Assembly: GCA_019118545.1 (NCBI GenBank)
Contig: DWYT01000103.1
Coordinates: forward strand, 1 to 42,276
Source: Candidatus Mediterraneibacter merdavium
GTDB taxonomy: Bacteria > Bacillota > Clostridia > Lachnospirales > Lachnospiraceae
Reading direction: 5' to 3'
Length of the DNA stretch: 42,276 bases
Position numbers and translations under genes: made by a program. Below, piece after piece: positions 1 to 7,777 of this stretch. Each line of letters starts with the position of its first letter. Positions within the stretch are counted from its first letter, which is position 1. Below the pieces are notes generated by a model, which did no database searches, was not told the origin of the DNA, and saw nothing but the letters and a program-made list of their open reading frames with translations.

Positions 1-129
1 CTTACCCGCCCCGCTGCGCCCGATGATAAAGACAAACTCCCCCCTCCTGACGCGAAAGGAGATGTCCTCCGCAGCAACCCTGCCTCCTGAAAACACTTTG
101 CTTACCTTCTCAAAAACGACTGCATCCAT
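1..129 (-). CDS. ftsE: FtsE-like ABC transporter ATP-binding protein, 5' end only
   Basis: The first 43 codons of an ABC ATPase read leftward out of the window. The start ATG (127-129) follows a GAGGAG ribosome site. The visible part has the N-terminal beta strands of an ABC domain and ends inside the Walker A motif GRSGAGK. The spacing and the phrase GEFVFIIG before Walker A resemble FtsE, the ATPase of the FtsEX complex that controls cell-wall hydrolases at division. The diagnostic parts (signature motif, Walker B, a following ftsX) lie outside the window, so another ABC ATPase of the lipoprotein-export type remains possible. It lies 81 bp after the fliD-fliS group and need not belong to the flagellar system. 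Confidence 0.6.
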   Translation of the reverse strand, partial: MDAVVFEKVSKVFSGGRVAAEDISFRVRRGEFVFIIGRSGAGK

Positions 130-151
130 ATGTCTCCTCACAATCAAAACA

Positions 152-206
152 GACCGGAAAGCGCAGCGCTTCTTTTATGTGAAAAGGAATCGTTACGCTT
201 CCGGTC
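152..206 (-). terminator. Possible weak hairpin after the fliD-fliS group
   Basis: GACCGGAAAGCG (152-163) pairs with CGCTTCCGGTC (196-206) apart from one bulged base. The loop is long (about 32 nt), and on the minus strand it is followed only by a short TGTTTTG stretch. It could slow or process transcripts between the fliS group and the ftsE-like gene. It lacks the tight loop and long U-run of a strong intrinsic terminator. Confidence 0.35.
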
Positions 207-210
207 ATTC

Positions 211-630
211 TTATCTCGAATAAAAAGATTTATCGCCTGCCAGCCGGGCGCTTACGCGCTTGTCATACTGCTGTGCGCGGCTTAAAGCTTCCCGCCTGCT
301 CTTCGCTAAGGAAAGGATGCGCTCCTCCGCTTTCGTCATGGAGGGCAGTGAGCCTCCCTGCTCCAACTCCTCGAAGCGCTCCCTCCTGCTGCCGCTTGCC
401 TTCAGCAGGATCTCCCGGTCCCGCCGTATCTTCCCGATCTCGCTCATGGCCTCACCCCTCATCTTGAGGATCATCCCCAGAGACACCTGATCATCACGGT
501 CAAGCGCTTCCGCCATCTGACCAGTGAGTTCCTCTACCTCACAGCACTTCCTGTATTCCCTCTGAGACAACCCGAGCAGCATTTGCTCCATCTCGTCCTG
601 CTGGCCGGGAACTTCCTCTGATGGTTTCAT
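211..630 (-). CDS. Small coiled-coil protein after fliS, candidate FliT/FlgN-type chaperone
   Basis: This 139-residue, highly charged and almost wholly alpha-helical protein has no membrane segment or signal peptide. The start codon overlaps the fliS stop by 4 bp (ATGA type), so the two are translationally coupled, and an AAGGTG ribosome site precedes it. Size, helical heptad-like composition and position directly after fliD-fliS match small flagellar export chaperones such as FliT (for FliD) or FlgN. I recognise no clear family signature, so the chaperone role is inferred from context. It would act in the cytoplasm, keeping an export substrate unfolded or regulating its delivery. Confidence 0.6.
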   Translation of the reverse strand: MKPSEEVPGQQDEMEQMLLGLSQREYRKCCEVEELTGQMAEALDRDDQVSLGMILKMRGEAMSEIGKIRRDREILLKASGSRRERFEELEQGGSLPSMTKAEERILSLAKSRREALSRAQQYDKRVSARLAGDKSFYSR

Positions 631-998
631 TCACTCACCTTCTTTTCCGCCTCTTTAAACGCATCTCTGAACTCCAGAACGAGCCCCTTGAGTTCCTCTA
701 TATGATCTGCTTTTCGCGACGCCTTAATCCTGTTGATCTCTACAAGGAAGAAATTATACATCCGGTAGAGATCGTTGCTTATCGGGTAGCTGAAATCCAG
801 AGCGCCTCTTAGATACCGCACGATCGCCGCTGCTCGGTCAGTCTGTCCGTCAAAATTCTTATAATCCTTTTTCTCCAACAGAAGTTCAGCCGCTCGCAGC
901 CGCTTTAGCAACTCGTCATAGAGAAGAAGCAGCATCTCCCCCTGTGTCATGGTCATGACTGCTCCCTCTTTATATTTTTGGTATGGATTTTCTGTCAT
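627..998 (-). CDS. fliS: Flagellin export chaperone FliS
   Basis: This 123-residue helical protein has the FliS N-terminal motif NPYQKYK and the segment LLYDELLKRL, both typical of the family. Length is normal for FliS (about 120-135). In the known family it binds the C-terminus of flagellin in the cytoplasm and delivers it to FlhA at the export gate. It starts 22 bp after fliD and overlaps the next small gene by 4 bp, so fliD, fliS and the small gene form one unit driven by the sigma-28 promoter at 3466-3492. The flagellin gene is not in this window. Confidence 0.95.
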   Translation of the reverse strand: MTENPYQKYKEGAVMTMTQGEMLLLLYDELLKRLRAAELLLEKKDYKNFDGQTDRAAAIVRYLRGALDFSYPISNDLYRMYNFFLVEINRIKASRKADHIEELKGLVLEFRDAFKEAEKKVSE

Positions 999-1020
999 TT
1001 CTCGGGTCTTTCCTTCCGTA

Positions 1021-3405
1021 TTATGCCATTAGCTGTGACAGATAGCTGCTCTGGCTGTTCATCTGAGCAACCAGCGTCTCGAGCATGGTAAACTGTGAGA
1101 TATAGCGGTCCTGCTCTGTTGAAAGCCTGTCTTTCAGCGTCTCGATCCTGTCATCAATCTCGTTGATCTGCGTCAGCAGCGAATTCTTGAGCATACTTGT
1201 CGGGGAGTGCGTTGATCCTGCCCTCTCCACAAGGATACCCTTCGTAGCTCCGGTCGTTGACGCATACTTATCCATGATATTTTTCATGTTCGTAATCAGG
1301 CCGCCCTTTGTAGCAGTACCGTTATCGTTGGTCTGTACACTTGACGCCAGAAGCTGCCTTACATTTTCCGGGTCAGACTCCAAGGCTGTCTTGAGCTTCG
1401 TCTCGTCAAGAACGAGCTTGCCGTTGTCTGAGTAATCAGTAGATACGCTGATCCCAATCTCCGAAAGAGCTGACCGCAGATTGTCCGGTATAACAAAACG
1501 AATGGCATCTGCCAGCCCTTTGAGATCAGTATCCATGAACAGCAGCCCCTCTTTGGCTTTATCCTCCCACAGCTTGATCTCATCCTCGCTCAGCTCCGCC
1601 TTCTGGCTGGATGTCAGTGGTGAATAGTCCCTGTCCGGCTTTGTCGTCACCTGGGTATTGACATGCGCCAGAATCTTATTGAAGTCATCAATCATGGTCT
1701 TTATAGTCTCAACCGCTGAGTCCGTATCCATTTTCGCGGTGAAGGTCACTGCCTCTGTATCCGCGATCAACTTGCCCTGATCGTCGTAACCGAACGTACC
1801 GTTCACTGTAATATTCAGGCCGTCCATGCTGACCGTATTCGTGCCCCTTGTGATCTCTGTGACCTCGCTGCTGCCCGCATACTGCACCGCGATGACAGCG
1901 TCCTGTCCCTTCTGCACTGTGTAATCCGTGCCTTCCGCGCCAAAAAGCGCCTCCCCTAATTTCCCTGAGACTGTCACATGCCCGCTGGCGCCCTCCTGCG
2001 TGGAGGTAATGACGAAACGGTCCGTATTCTTCTGGTAGGAGATAGTCACTCCCGCCTCAGCATTATTGTTTATGGCATTGATGATATCCTGCACCGTACT
2101 GTCCGCTGTGATGCCATCGATCGTCACTCCGTTGATCTTAAGTTCTAAGTCATTGGGATCAATCTTATCCCCACGGGCAAGCCCCGCCTCCGCCAGCGTA
2201 GCGTTCAGGTTCAGCCTGTTGGATTCACCGTCCATAGTCTGGAAGAGTGAATCCTCCCCTGTCAGATATCCCCTTGACGCGGTGATGGCGAGTGTCGATG
2301 TGGAATCCTCCGCTCCCGGCACTACATTGCCGTCGACATCGACCTGCGGCACGGTTGTCTTAAATGTAAGCGACCCTTTGCTTCCGTCCGCAGACTGGGT
2401 CAATCCCACTTCAATCCTGCCTTTGCCGAAAGCGCTGTCAAGCTGCTTCTGGAGATGCTCCTGCACATCAGACAGCGATTTGCCTGTCAAATCGCCTTCC
2501 TCCGGCATCTTGATCCATTTGACTGTGCCGTTGTACTCAAAGCTGATGGACTGTCCCGCAAGCTGGGATGCGATGGACTTCTGCTGAACAGCCGCCTGGT
2601 CACTGTCAGCCACCAGTGTCTTATTGACGTCTATCTTATAGGCGTCATCGGCTGTATTGTTGAATCCCAGAGCCTCGAGAACGCCGGTGCTGCCGCCCTT
2701 AATCGTAATCATGTTGCCTGCTGTATCGGTATTTTCGATGGTCAGCTTATCTCCCATGGTATCCACTTTTATGACGTCCGCCAGTGTCTTGCCGTTTGAG
2801 AGGGATACCTCTTTGAGCGATTTGTTGATGGAATCCGCCACATCCTGCGTTGTGTCATAGGAGTAGCCGTCTCCCCTGCCTAGAGTCACTGTATAGTTCT
2901 TGGAACCGTATTTAATATAGATCTGACCGCCGCCCACGACATTGGCCTCCGTCGTGTCGTCTAGATCCATGGAGATCTCCCCAAGCGTAAGCGTCCTGTC
3001 GGAAACATTGCTTGTAGACGTAAGCGAAGCCGACTGCGCGAGCCGCTTCACTCCGAGCACTGTCATAAGCTGCGCTGTGTTTGTGGAGCCGGTGACAGAG
3101 ACATACTTGCTGTTGGCGCCGTTCGCCGTTATGTCTGTGCGTCCGTAGAACGCGGAACCCAGCAGGTTGGTTGAAGAAGAGTAGGATGTATACTTCTGCG
3201 TGAAATCATACATCATGTCCGTAATAGCACGGATCGCCTCCTGCTCCCACTCCAGCTTTGTCTTATCCTGATTCGCCTTGTCTATCTTGGCCTGCGTACC
3301 CGCTGTAAGCTGTTCGATGAGCGTATCCCTGTCCAGCCCGCTGGCAAGTCCGCCGTAACCCCTGATACTGCTTGTGCTTGATGTAAGTGCGTCTATTGAT
3401 GCCAT
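1021..3405 (-). CDS. fliD: Flagellar filament cap protein FliD (long form)
   Basis: This 794-residue protein has the FliD N-terminal region (GLASGLDRDTLIEQL, then a heptad-rich segment) and a C-terminal coiled coil ending QSSYLSQLMA. Both ends form the D0/D1 parts that cap the filament tip and help flagellin fold. The central region holds several Ig-like beta modules with repeated phrases such as GVTIDGITADSTVQDIINAI. It is clearly longer than B. subtilis FliD (about 500 residues), the extra length lying in the exposed middle, which is the variable part of the family. The ATG at 3405 has an AAAGGAGATG ribosome site. It is first gene of its operon, behind a sigma-28 promoter, as expected for a late flagellar gene. 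Confidence 0.96.
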   Translation of the reverse strand: MASIDALTSSTSSIRGYGGLASGLDRDTLIEQLTAGTQAKIDKANQDKTKLEWEQEAIRAITDMMYDFTQKYTSYSSSTNLLGSAFYGRTDITANGANSKYVSVTGSTNTAQLMTVLGVKRLAQSASLTSTSNVSDRTLTLGEISMDLDDTTEANVVGGGQIYIKYGSKNYTVTLGRGDGYSYDTTQDVADSINKSLKEVSLSNGKTLADVIKVDTMGDKLTIENTDTAGNMITIKGGSTGVLEALGFNNTADDAYKIDVNKTLVADSDQAAVQQKSIASQLAGQSISFEYNGTVKWIKMPEEGDLTGKSLSDVQEHLQKQLDSAFGKGRIEVGLTQSADGSKGSLTFKTTVPQVDVDGNVVPGAEDSTSTLAITASRGYLTGEDSLFQTMDGESNRLNLNATLAEAGLARGDKIDPNDLELKINGVTIDGITADSTVQDIINAINNNAEAGVTISYQKNTDRFVITSTQEGASGHVTVSGKLGEALFGAEGTDYTVQKGQDAVIAVQYAGSSEVTEITRGTNTVSMDGLNITVNGTFGYDDQGKLIADTEAVTFTAKMDTDSAVETIKTMIDDFNKILAHVNTQVTTKPDRDYSPLTSSQKAELSEDEIKLWEDKAKEGLLFMDTDLKGLADAIRFVIPDNLRSALSEIGISVSTDYSDNGKLVLDETKLKTALESDPENVRQLLASSVQTNDNGTATKGGLITNMKNIMDKYASTTGATKGILVERAGSTHSPTSMLKNSLLTQINEIDDRIETLKDRLSTEQDRYISQFTMLETLVAQMNSQSSYLSQLMA

Positions 3406-3465
3406 AATATCATCTCCTTTACCTTAATAACCTTAACCTGTGTTAAATCTGCTTATCTGATATAT

Positions 3466-3492
3466 TTATCGGCAGAATGGTTTCTTTCATTA
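3466..3492 (-). promoter_or_regulatory. Sigma-28 (FliA/SigD) promoter of fliD
   Basis: On the minus strand a perfect GCCGATAA -10 element (3466-3473) is preceded by a 15-bp spacer and TAAT (3489-3492), one base off the TAAA -35 consensus. Element, spacing and position 61 bp before the fliD start all fit a flagellar sigma-28 promoter. The factor itself, FliA, is encoded at 9950-10753. Confidence 0.8.
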
Positions 3493-3508
3493 AGGATTTT
3501 CGAGAAAT

Positions 3509-4252
3509 TCACTTTTTTTCAACGTCGTGGTGCGGATTGGCCTGAACTGTCATGCAGGCTTTCGTCACCTCGACTGTGACAATCCCCGCATATTTCACTG
3601 TGTAGAAGTTCATCAGAGGGGACACTGCGTTCCTGTTAATGACCACATATTTCGCGGGAAGCCCTGTCAGGGCGAGAGCCGTCACGTCCGCAAGGCACCT
3701 GCTGCACTCGCAGAGATGGAATTGCTTAATATAGCGCGGCGCCCTCTCTTTTACAAGCCTTTCCATCACGTTGACTGTCACAAAATCGTCCTCCGGCTCC
3801 TTCTGCTCCTCTGCTTTCGCAGCAGCGGGCGCCTCTGCTCCGGATGGGCCTGATGGGGCTGCCTCTGTTTTTTCTTCCCCCGCTTCATCAGCAGAAGAGG
3901 CCGGCGCCTCCGCCCCGGCTTCCTGCTCCTTTTTTATTTCCTTCTTCTGATTTTTCAAATTCGCGGCGCGGTTCGTTTCCCGTGCGCGCTGCTCCTCTTC
4001 TGTGCGGAGTTCCGCTTCGAGGGATGCTTTGACCGCTTCCGCAACAGAATCGCTTCCCCGGCGCACTACAGATACGCCCGGAACCTTCTCACCGCTTTCT
4101 TTCTCCGCCTGCTTCTCAGCCCGGACTTCTTTCTCTTCCTCCGGTTTGTTTACTTTTTCTGTGCTTTCCTCTGCAGCGCCGTCCTCCGGCTTCTTCACTC
4201 CGTTTGAGAGCAGGTTCAGCACGTGCGTCGTCTTGTTTGTCTTTCTGCTCAT
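3509..4252 (-). CDS. ComFB-domain protein with basic N-terminal peptide and charged linker
   Basis: This 247-residue protein has three parts. Residues 1-18 are a short basic peptide (MSRKTNKTTHVLNLLSNG). Residues 20-155 are a low-complexity E/K/A-rich linker. Residues 157-235 are a ComFB domain, seen in NVMERLV, the cysteine cluster CECSRC (181-186) and DVTALALTGLPAKYVV. The start at 4252 overlaps the parA stop by 4 bp and has GGAG 8 bp upstream; the longer reading frame to 4303 is rejected because it lies inside parA without a ribosome site. ComFB-family proteins have been reported to bind cyclic dinucleotides; the cysteines suggest metal binding. The N-terminal peptide resembles the ATPase-stimulating tails of ParB-type partners. 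Both functional ideas are inference; the ComFB fold call is firm. Confidence 0.85.
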   Translation of the reverse strand: MSRKTNKTTHVLNLLSNGVKKPEDGAAEESTEKVNKPEEEKEVRAEKQAEKESGEKVPGVSVVRRGSDSVAEAVKASLEAELRTEEEQRARETNRAANLKNQKKEIKKEQEAGAEAPASSADEAGEEKTEAAPSGPSGAEAPAAAKAEEQKEPEDDFVTVNVMERLVKERAPRYIKQFHLCECSRCLADVTALALTGLPAKYVVINRNAVSPLMNFYTVKYAGIVTVEVTKACMTVQANPHHDVEKK

Positions 4253-5034
4253 AAGTGTTTCTCCTGCCGCCCGATCCGCTCCAGTACCTCGCTTACGAAG
4301 CACTCATAATCTTTCGCCGGATTTGATCTGGGCGCGTATTCAAAGATATTTTCTCCGTGTGCGGGAGCCTCCGCCGCGGCAACGCCCGCGCGGATCTTCG
4401 TGTCAAACAGAGCCGTCTGCGTCTGTGCCGCCACGGTCTCCGCCATCTCGAGGACGTCCTTTGCCAGACGTGTTCGCCTGTTATACTTGGTCAGCAGTAT
4501 GCCCAGCACCTCAAGCTGCGGGTTTACAGAGGATCTCACCCCCGCGACGGTCTCCTGAAGCTGGATTAGACCCACAAGGCTTAATATCTCCGCAGCCATC
4601 GGTATGACAAGGTAATCGGAGGCAGCATAGGCATTCATTGTCAGTATATTGAGCGAAGGGGGGGTGTCTATCACCACGAAATCATAATCCTGCGCCACTT
4701 CGTCCAGACTCTCTTTCAAAAGCGTTACCCTGTTCGCCGTCTGCAGCTCGATCTCCGCCTGACTGAGCAGGATATTGGACGGCACTACGTCACATACCCC
4801 CGCGCTGCACAGGGCATGGCTTAAGGGGATTCTGTTTTTGAGCACCTCATAGATGGTGGAAGTGCTGTCTGTGTCGATGTCAAGCCCTAGGCTGAATCCC
4901 AAGTTGCCCTGCGGATCCAGATCGACCGCCAGCACCTTTTTCTCCCTTGCCGCAAGTCCTGCCGCAAGCGCGGCTGTGGTCGTCGTTTTGCCGACGCCGC
5001 CCTTCTGATTAGTCAATACAATCGTAACTGCCAC
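4249..5034 (-). CDS. ParA/Soj-family ATPase
   Basis: This 261-residue P-loop ATPase has the deviant Walker A motif KGGVGKTT (11-18), the Walker A' motif VDLDPQGN (37-44) and Walker B VIDTPPS (121-127). These mark the ParA/Soj branch rather than FlhG/FleN, and there is no C-terminal MinD-type amphipathic helix. Such proteins dimerise on ATP, bind DNA non-specifically and position cargo through a small partner. The start is GTG at 5034, with GGAGG upstream. It follows the EAL/HDOD gene by 12 bp and is translationally coupled to the ComFB-domain gene. With no parB or parS nearby, a role in placing flagella or chemoreceptor arrays is more likely than chromosome partitioning, but that is inference from context. 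Confidence 0.93.
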   Translation of the reverse strand: MAVTIVLTNQKGGVGKTTTTAALAAGLAAREKKVLAVDLDPQGNLGFSLGLDIDTDSTSTIYEVLKNRIPLSHALCSAGVCDVVPSNILLSQAEIELQTANRVTLLKESLDEVAQDYDFVVIDTPPSLNILTMNAYAASDYLVIPMAAEILSLVGLIQLQETVAGVRSSVNPQLEVLGILLTKYNRRTRLAKDVLEMAETVAAQTQTALFDTKIRAGVAAAEAPAHGENIFEYAPRSNPAKDYECFVSEVLERIGRQEKHL

Positions 5035-5046
5035 TTTCTTCCTCCT

Positions 5047-6357
5047 TTACTGCAGGACATCCTCGAGCTTTTCGCCCGAATCCCCTGTTTTTGGCGCGAA
5101 CAGGCTGGCTTCACCCGGTCTTGTATACTCTCCGGTCAGGTTGTCCCACACTGTGCTTACTTCTTCCACACAGTTTATATATATCTGGGAAAGCTGGGAC
5201 GTCTGGACTCCCAGTTCGCCCGCCATCTGCTGGCATCTCTTCCAGTCTGCTTTCTCGTAGCAAATCACCAGTTCCAGCAGTTTCCCCGCATCTCCCTCTC
5301 TGCTGATAAGGGCCTTTTTGATATCATCACTGATAGGAATCTCAGTGAGGATCTCTTCCATTGTCGCGTCCACCATATATTCCAGCGTGGAGAACATCCC
5401 CAGCATATACGCCTCAGTAGGAGTGACAAATTTCATGTCCGTGCTTGCGATAAGCTCCTCTGAAAATTTTGCCCTGAGGAAAGAGAGGCGCAGCATCTCA
5501 TCCGCTCCCTCGCTCTCATCCCCGCGCAGGCTGAGCATGTATACCCACTGGCGGAGCTGCCCGATCCCCATTGTCATGACGGCCTGCTGTATGGACGCCG
5601 TCCTGCGGCGCAGGGCGTAGTAAGCGGAGTTGACAAGCTTCAGGATGGAGTAGCTCAGACCTGCGTCACGGCTTATGATCTCCTCGATCTCCGTCACATC
5701 CGGCTCCTCTTTTGAAAGCGCCACAATAAGCTGGAAGAAGTTGCCCTGCAGGTAGCTGACTTTTTCCTCTTTTACATACAGCGTCTCCGCGATATAGTTG
5801 CCCTCGATGTAGTCTGCCTTCATTTCCAGCGCTTTCTCATACTGCTCCTTTGTGTCCACATCCGTTATAATGCACTTTTTCCCGAACCCATGCGCCATGT
5901 TGATGACGTTCTCTATGGAGCTTTGCTCTTTCGCGGTAAGCCCCGCCTTCATCCTGAGGCGCACATAGTCCGCATAGTCGAGCATACTAAAGTACTTGGG
6001 CGAGAACTGAAAATCATTAATCGCGAAGCGATAGCCCGCCTTGTAAAATTTCTCTATGATCGGCATTGCCAACGGGTGGATAATCAGGTTGTCCCCGATC
6101 TGGATGATCACCTTATCTTTCTGGAATATCTTCGGGGTATTCCTGAGAAGAAGGGTCGGGGTAAATGTCAGGAAGATCTGTTTATCCTTAAAGATCTTGC
6201 CGCTGTTGTTCATGAGAAATCCGGCGATCGTATCCGCCGCAGTGTTCTCCTGCGACCCGTACAGGCTCTCACCGCCCTGCTCAAACAGAAGCTCATACCC
6301 CAGTATTGTGTCCGCTTCCGCGGCTTTTATCGCACGTTTGACTACAAAATGTTTCAT
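5047..6357 (-). CDS. EAL-like/HDOD signalling protein (YuxH type)
   Basis: Of 436 residues, about 1-200 form an EAL-like domain and about 205-395 an HDOD domain (SRDAGLSYSILKLVNSAYY, then MTMGIGQLRQWVY). The catalytic EAL signatures are degenerate: the usual E-x-L-x-R stretch reads GYELLFEQ and the DDFG stretch reads FAINDFQFSPKYF. Cyclic-di-GMP hydrolysis is therefore unlikely, and it may be a binding or adaptor protein. B. subtilis YuxH has the same architecture. The start ATG overlaps the cheV stop by 4 bp and has AAAGGAGGAGG upstream, so it is coupled to chemotaxis genes. It is followed by parA. Its output is unknown. Confidence 0.88.
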   Translation of the reverse strand: MKHFVVKRAIKAAEADTILGYELLFEQGGESLYGSQENTAADTIAGFLMNNSGKIFKDKQIFLTFTPTLLLRNTPKIFQKDKVIIQIGDNLIIHPLAMPIIEKFYKAGYRFAINDFQFSPKYFSMLDYADYVRLRMKAGLTAKEQSSIENVINMAHGFGKKCIITDVDTKEQYEKALEMKADYIEGNYIAETLYVKEEKVSYLQGNFFQLIVALSKEEPDVTEIEEIISRDAGLSYSILKLVNSAYYALRRRTASIQQAVMTMGIGQLRQWVYMLSLRGDESEGADEMLRLSFLRAKFSEELIASTDMKFVTPTEAYMLGMFSTLEYMVDATMEEILTEIPISDDIKKALISREGDAGKLLELVICYEKADWKRCQQMAGELGVQTSQLSQIYINCVEEVSTVWDNLTGEYTRPGEASLFAPKTGDSGEKLEDVLQ

Positions 6358-7274
6358 CCGTTCCTCCTCCTTTCAAGCAGACCGTCTATGACGGATACAA
6401 GATGCCCGATCTCCGGTTTGGAGAGCTGTTCGTCCGCTCCCACTTCCCTTCCTTTTATCTCCATCTGCTCGTTGATAAGAGAGGAGAAGATGATCACCGG
6501 CAGCCGTTTTAACTTCTTATCGCTCTTGATCAGTTTCGTCAGATGATGGCCGTCCATCTCCGGCATCTCAATATCGGTAATAATCAGGGAAACCTTCTCG
6601 TCCAGATCTGAGTCATCCCGGATCTGGCTTAAATACTCCCATGCCTCCTGTCCGTTGTTGAACTTTCTGACATTCACGTATCCCGCCTTGTGGAGCGCCT
6701 CCTCCACCATCTTTGAGAGGAGAAGGGAATCCTCAGCAAATACGATCGGGGAGTTGTTTCTCTGATCCTCCGACACTTTGGATACCTCGTCGATCTGGAT
6801 ACCTGTCTCCGGCGCGATCTCGGCCACGATCTTCTCGAAGTCCAGTATTGTGATCAGTTCGCCGTCGCACTGCGCGATTCCTGTGGCGATCCCTTCCTCC
6901 TGTCCGCTGTTGAGCGTTTTGTCTGGCTTGCGGATATCCGCCCATGATATCCGCCTGATGCCGACCACTGTATTTACGCGGAAAGCAATGTTCATCTTGT
7001 TAAAATTCGTGATGATAAACAGGTCTTTCTCAGCGGGAGTCGTGGGTTTTCCGCTCAGATAATAGGGCAGGTCCACCACGGTCAGCATGATATCCCTTGG
7101 CTTAAAGATCCCCTCCACCGCCGGATCAGAGTGCGGGATCGGTTTTACCTTCGCCGACATCATGATCTCTTTTACTTTGGCTACGTTGATCCCGTAAAGC
7201 TCTCCGTAAATCGTAAATTCCATGATCTCGATTTCATTTGTGCCTGACTCCAGTAAAATTGATGTTTCTGACAT
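6354..7274 (-). CDS. cheV: Chemotaxis coupling/response-regulator protein CheV
   Basis: This 306-residue fusion has a CheW-like domain (about 15-160, with VEGIFKPRDIMLTVVDL) and a receiver domain (about 175-300). The receiver has the acidic pair ED (181-182) and the phospho-acceptor aspartate D234 in IITDIEMPEMDG. CheV couples receptors to CheA and, once phosphorylated, adjusts receptor sensitivity. The ATG at 7274 follows GGGAGG. It sits 26 bp after cheD and overlaps the EAL/HDOD gene by 4 bp. Length and architecture are normal for the family. Confidence 0.96.
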   Translation of the reverse strand: MSETSILLESGTNEIEIMEFTIYGELYGINVAKVKEIMMSAKVKPIPHSDPAVEGIFKPRDIMLTVVDLPYYLSGKPTTPAEKDLFIITNFNKMNIAFRVNTVVGIRRISWADIRKPDKTLNSGQEEGIATGIAQCDGELITILDFEKIVAEIAPETGIQIDEVSKVSEDQRNNSPIVFAEDSLLLSKMVEEALHKAGYVNVRKFNNGQEAWEYLSQIRDDSDLDEKVSLIITDIEMPEMDGHHLTKLIKSDKKLKRLPVIIFSSLINEQMEIKGREVGADEQLSKPEIGHLVSVIDGLLERRRNG

Positions 7275-7300
7275 TTCCTTTCCTCCCTTTCTGGTCGCTG

Positions 7301-7777
7301 TTATAGTATAATCTCATTTCGTCCCATTGTGCGGACCCTGACGGTTCCTGTGCCGACGTCCATCAGCATTGTCCTTGCGTAGTTTTTTCCTACGTCCTCG
7401 CCCTGTATGCGTATCTGCTGGGCTGCCAGCTCCGAGCGCACACTGGCTATGTTTCTTTCCCCGATATTTCCAATCGGCCCGGTCATCTGGAACATCTGCG
7501 CCCCTCCGGCGATCTTGCAGACATATCTTCTGCTCATCCCGCCGTATGCCGCCATCTTCCTTATCATCTCCCGTATGCCGGTATCCGCGAATTTAAACGG
7601 CGTGGCCGCTCCCTGATCTCCGGCTTTAGGCAGCATGATATGGAGAAGACCTCCCAGCTTAATCACCGGATCGTATAAGGTAATCCCGATACAGGAGCCG
7701 AGCGCATATGTGATCAGTGTCCCCTGATTCCTGAGCACTTTCATGTCCCCAATACCTATCTTAATTTCCTCTCTCAT
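7301..7777 (-). CDS. cheD: Chemoreceptor glutamine deamidase CheD
   Basis: This 158-residue protein has the CheD core: TLITYALGSCIGITLYD with the catalytic cysteine C29, then LLHIMLP with the catalytic histidine H46. CheD deamidates glutamines on chemoreceptors and binds CheC. Binding is known to raise CheC phosphatase activity in B. subtilis and Thermotoga. It overlaps cheC by 17 bp, as the functional pair usually does. The length is typical. Confidence 0.96.
   Translation of the reverse strand: MREEIKIGIGDMKVLRNQGTLITYALGSCIGITLYDPVIKLGGLLHIMLPKAGDQGAATPFKFADTGIREMIRKMAAYGGMSRRYVCKIAGGAQMFQMTGPIGNIGERNIASVRSELAAQQIRIQGEDVGKNYARTMLMDVGTGTVRVRTMGRNEIIL

Noticed and set aside
4002-4607. Plus-strand frame of 201 codons opposite parA and the ComFB-domain gene.
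   Set aside because: Low-complexity R/S/P-rich translation, a typical shadow of the E/A/K-rich linker on the other strand.
4249-5034. ParA as part of a plasmid or chromosome partition locus.
   Set aside because: No parB or parS-like repeats, no replication gene, and the gene is inside a flagellar operon.
5890-6546. Plus-strand open frame of 218 codons opposite the EAL/HDOD gene and cheV.
   Set aside because: Antisense to recognised domains, with no ribosome site of note and no recognisable domain.
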